Shown here piece after piece: positions 6,108 to 7,555 of a stretch of 7,555 nucleotides of DNA (positions are counted from its first letter, which is position 1; each line of letters opens with the position of its first letter). A program made the position numbers and the translations under genes. The DNA lies in the NCBI GenBank assembly GCA_036734545.1, contig DAIMYJ010000122.1, positions 1 through 7,555 of the forward strand, read 5' to 3'. Source of the DNA: UBA7236 sp036734545 (GTDB taxonomy: Bacteria; Bacteroidota; Bacteroidia; Chitinophagales; BACL12). The notes beneath the pieces are model-generated. The model ran no database searches. It was not told the DNA's origin and saw only the letters and a program-made list of their open reading frames with translations.

Positions 6108-6497
6108 ATGAGAGATAGCAATTATTTACACAGTCACCTGACTGATCAGATCATCCGGGCATTTTATAATGTCTACAATCAATTAGGATTTGGCTTTTTA
6201 GAAAAAGTTTATGAAAATGCCATGATCGTTGAACTCGTTGAAATGGGGCTGATCGTTGAACAGCAAAAAAAGGTAGATGTATATTACAAAGACAACAATG
6301 TAGGCCACTATTTAAGCGACCTGATCGTCGAAAACACAGTGATCATTGAGGTCAAGGCAGCAGAAAATATTTGCCCCGAACATGAATGTCAGTTGATCAA
6401 CTACCTAAAAGCATCAGACAAGGAAGTCGGTGTATTATTGAATTTCGGGAAGCATCCCGGTGTCAAAAGAAAAATATTCACTAACAACCGAAAATAA
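6108..6497 (+). CDS. GxxExxY family protein (PD-(D/E)xK nuclease-like)
   Basis: A 129-aa protein of the GxxExxY family. The defining motif is GFLEKVY (29-35), inside LGFGFLEKVYENAM. Downstream is a PD-(D/E)xK-like core, D71 followed by E81-V82-K83 (IIEVKA), then Q95xxxY99 (QLINYL), an arrangement found in RecB/Cas4-type nucleases. The biological role of the family is not established to my knowledge; DNA or RNA cleavage is inference from the motif. The ATG at 6108 gives the usual N-terminus (MRDSNYLHSHLTDQIIRAFY). Earlier in-frame starts at 6072 (GTG) and 6099 (ATG) exist, but the first lies within the flanking repeat. The gene is clearly poorer in G+C than its neighbours, about 38% over 6121-6480. 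It lies in the same direction as the dioxygenase and decarboxylase, so read-through to the decarboxylase may be preserved. Confidence 0.9.
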   Translation: MRDSNYLHSHLTDQIIRAFYNVYNQLGFGFLEKVYENAMIVELVEMGLIVEQQKKVDVYYKDNNVGHYLSDLIVENTVIIEVKAAENICPEHECQLINYLKASDKEVGVLLNFGKHPGVKRKIFTNNRK

Positions 6498-6544
6498 ATC
6501 AGCGACCATCAGCGCCCGCAAGGGTCAGTGTCATCTGTGTGCTA
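6498..6544 (-). repeat. Right inverted repeat of the GxxExxY cassette
   Basis: Read on the minus strand it runs TAGCAC, a short unrelated stretch, CTGACCCTTGCGGGC, GCTGAT, then TCGCTGAT, in the same order as the left end. It starts directly after the GxxExxY stop codon and ends 5 nt before the decarboxylase ATG, so it supplies almost all of that gene's translation-initiation region. Confidence 0.7.
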
Positions 6545-6549
6545 CCATC

Positions 6550-7555
6550 ATGCTTAAAATAGACATCCACACCCACATCATCCCCGAACACCTCCCGAAG
6601 TGGAGTGAGAAATTTTTGGATAACCGCTACATCCATCTCGACCATCACTGCCCCGGCTGCGCCAAAATGATGCAGGGCGATAAATTCTTCCGCGAGATAA
6701 AAAGCAACTGCTGGGACGGCACCGTGCGCATCGAAGACTGCGACGCCACCGGCGTTAACGTACAGGTCCTCAGCGCCATTCCCGTGATGTTCCACTACTG
6801 GGAAAAAAATGCCGCCTACGCCCTCGAAACATCCCGGTTCCAAAATGATTTCATCGCCGAGGTCGTTTCACGCCACCCGAAACGCTTCATCGGGTTAGGC
6901 ACCGTTCCATTACAAGATCCCGAACTCAGTATTCAGGAAATGGAACGCTGCGTAAAAGAACTCGGACTCGCCGGTGTCGAGATCGGCTCACATGTGAACG
7001 ACTGGAACCTCAATGCCGAAGAACTTTTCCCCTTCTTCGAAGCCGCCGAAAAACTCGGCGCCGCCATTTTTGTGCACCCCTGGGATATGATGGGCAAAGA
7101 CAAAATGAATAAATACTGGCTGCCCTGGCTCGTAGGCATGCCCGCAGAAACAAGTCTTGCTATTTGTTCCATGATATTCGGCGGTGTATTTGAACGACTG
7201 CCGAATTTACGCGTGGCCTTCGCACACGGCGGCGGCAGCTTCCCCTCCACCATCGGCCGCATAGAACACGGCTTCAACGTGCGCCCCGATCTCGTGGCTG
7301 TCGACAACAACGTAAACCCCCGCACCTACCTCGATAAATTCTATCTCGACACCCTCGTGCACGACGACCAGATGCTCAATTATCTGCTCGACCTCTTCGG
7401 CCCGAAACAATTAGCCCTCGGCAGCGACTACCCCTTCCCCCTCGGCGAACACCACCCCGGCAAACTCATCGAAAGCATGCCCTACGACGACACCATCAAT
7501 GCACGACTCCTCCACGGCACCGCTTTGGAATGGCTGAACTTGGAGAAGAAGAATT
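6550..7555 (+). CDS. nbaD: 2-amino-3-carboxymuconate-6-semialdehyde decarboxylase (ACMSD), stop codon beyond window edge
   Basis: A zinc-dependent decarboxylase of the amidohydrolase superfamily. It converts ACMS to 2-aminomuconate-6-semialdehyde, preventing spontaneous cyclisation to quinolinate and committing tryptophan carbon to catabolism. I translated 335 codons from the ATG at 6550 to the right edge. Human ACMSD has 336 residues, and the final base is T, so the stop may be the very next codon. Metal ligands are H7 and H9 (IDIHTHIIPEH), H176 (FVHPWDMMG) and D293 (GSDYPFPLGE). The catalytic H226 lies in FAHGGGSFP. R48 (FFREI) and W190 match known substrate-site residues. The start is fixed by the family N-terminus MLKIDIHTH. 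It follows the dioxygenase that makes its substrate, and its immediate upstream region comes from the right end of the inserted GxxExxY cassette. nbaD is the Pseudomonas symbol. Confidence 0.96.
   Translation, partial: MLKIDIHTHIIPEHLPKWSEKFLDNRYIHLDHHCPGCAKMMQGDKFFREIKSNCWDGTVRIEDCDATGVNVQVLSAIPVMFHYWEKNAAYALETSRFQNDFIAEVVSRHPKRFIGLGTVPLQDPELSIQEMERCVKELGLAGVEIGSHVNDWNLNAEELFPFFEAAEKLGAAIFVHPWDMMGKDKMNKYWLPWLVGMPAETSLAICSMIFGGVFERLPNLRVAFAHGGGSFPSTIGRIEHGFNVRPDLVAVDNNVNPRTYLDKFYLDTLVHDDQMLNYLLDLFGPKQLALGSDYPFPLGEHHPGKLIESMPYDDTINARLLHGTALEWLNLEKKN

Larger units (their letters stand above)
6042..6544 (+). mobile_element. Putative GxxExxY cassette with imperfect inverted-repeat ends
   Basis: A segment of about 503 bp fills nearly the whole gap between two genes of one pathway. 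Its single gene has about 38% G+C, against 54-63% in the stretches of the flanking genes that I counted. The ends TAGCAC and GTGCTA are exact complements, and inside them the CTGACCC-TGCGGG-CTGAT blocks recur in inverted order. No transposase is present and no target-site duplication was recognised, so mobility is inferred and would depend on functions elsewhere, or on the nuclease-like protein itself. Confidence 0.5.

Noticed and set aside
6036..6549. Target-site duplication flanking the GxxExxY cassette
   Set aside because: The bases just outside TAGCAC and GTGCTA do not form a recognisable direct repeat, so none is claimed.
6499..6843. Minus-strand open frame (and others at 6933-7410) opposite ACMSD
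   Set aside because: The plus-strand frame encodes a nearly full-length ACMSD with intact active site, left unlisted by simple ORF callers because its stop is beyond the edge.

Overview
The window looks like a chromosomal segment from a Bacteroidota bacterium, probably of the Chitinophagia/Chitinophagaceae type. This rests on three things seen directly: exact TAnnTTTG promoter boxes typical of the phylum, a three-gene run of SurA/PpiC-like periplasmic folding factors, and aerobic kynurenine-pathway genes of the bacterial type. Genus-level placement is inference.

Left half (1-3734, minus strand): a three-gene operon for outer-membrane protein biogenesis, transcribed leftwards. In transcription order it holds a 653-aa periplasmic protein with two parvulin (PpiC) domains, a 286-aa SurA-like lipoprotein without a recognisable parvulin domain (TTG start, 4 nt after the previous stop), and a SurA-type peptidyl-prolyl isomerase that overlaps the lipoprotein gene by an ATGA junction and runs off the left edge. 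A divergent intergenic region (3735-3931) holds one promoter for this operon and one for a plus-strand SlyD-type FKBP isomerase/metallochaperone (3932-4438). The locus therefore groups four folding-related genes.

Centre (4439-4672): a gene-free spacer between the converging slyD and SDR genes. It holds a striking inverted repeat: two 36-nt arms, each built as TTGG + four degenerate heptamers (TAGTGRG-like) + ACAA, in opposite orientation around 135 nt.

Right half (4673-7555): a minus-strand short-chain dehydrogenase/reductase relative whose YxxxK catalytic pair reads SxxxR. Divergent from it are two kynurenine-pathway genes: 3-hydroxyanthranilate 3,4-dioxygenase (5517-6035) and ACMS decarboxylase (6550 to the right edge, essentially complete). 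Together these two convert 3-hydroxyanthranilate to 2-aminomuconate-6-semialdehyde, steering tryptophan carbon to catabolism and away from quinolinate/NAD. Between them lies a low-GC GxxExxY-family gene (PD-(D/E)xK nuclease-like) flanked by imperfect inverted repeats built from GCTGAT-type words. It looks like a compact cassette (about 6042-6544) inserted into the operon.

The best candidates for something undescribed are the GxxExxY cassette with its inverted-repeat ends and the heptamer inverted-repeat element at 4450-4656. No tRNA, rRNA, CRISPR array or transposase gene was seen.
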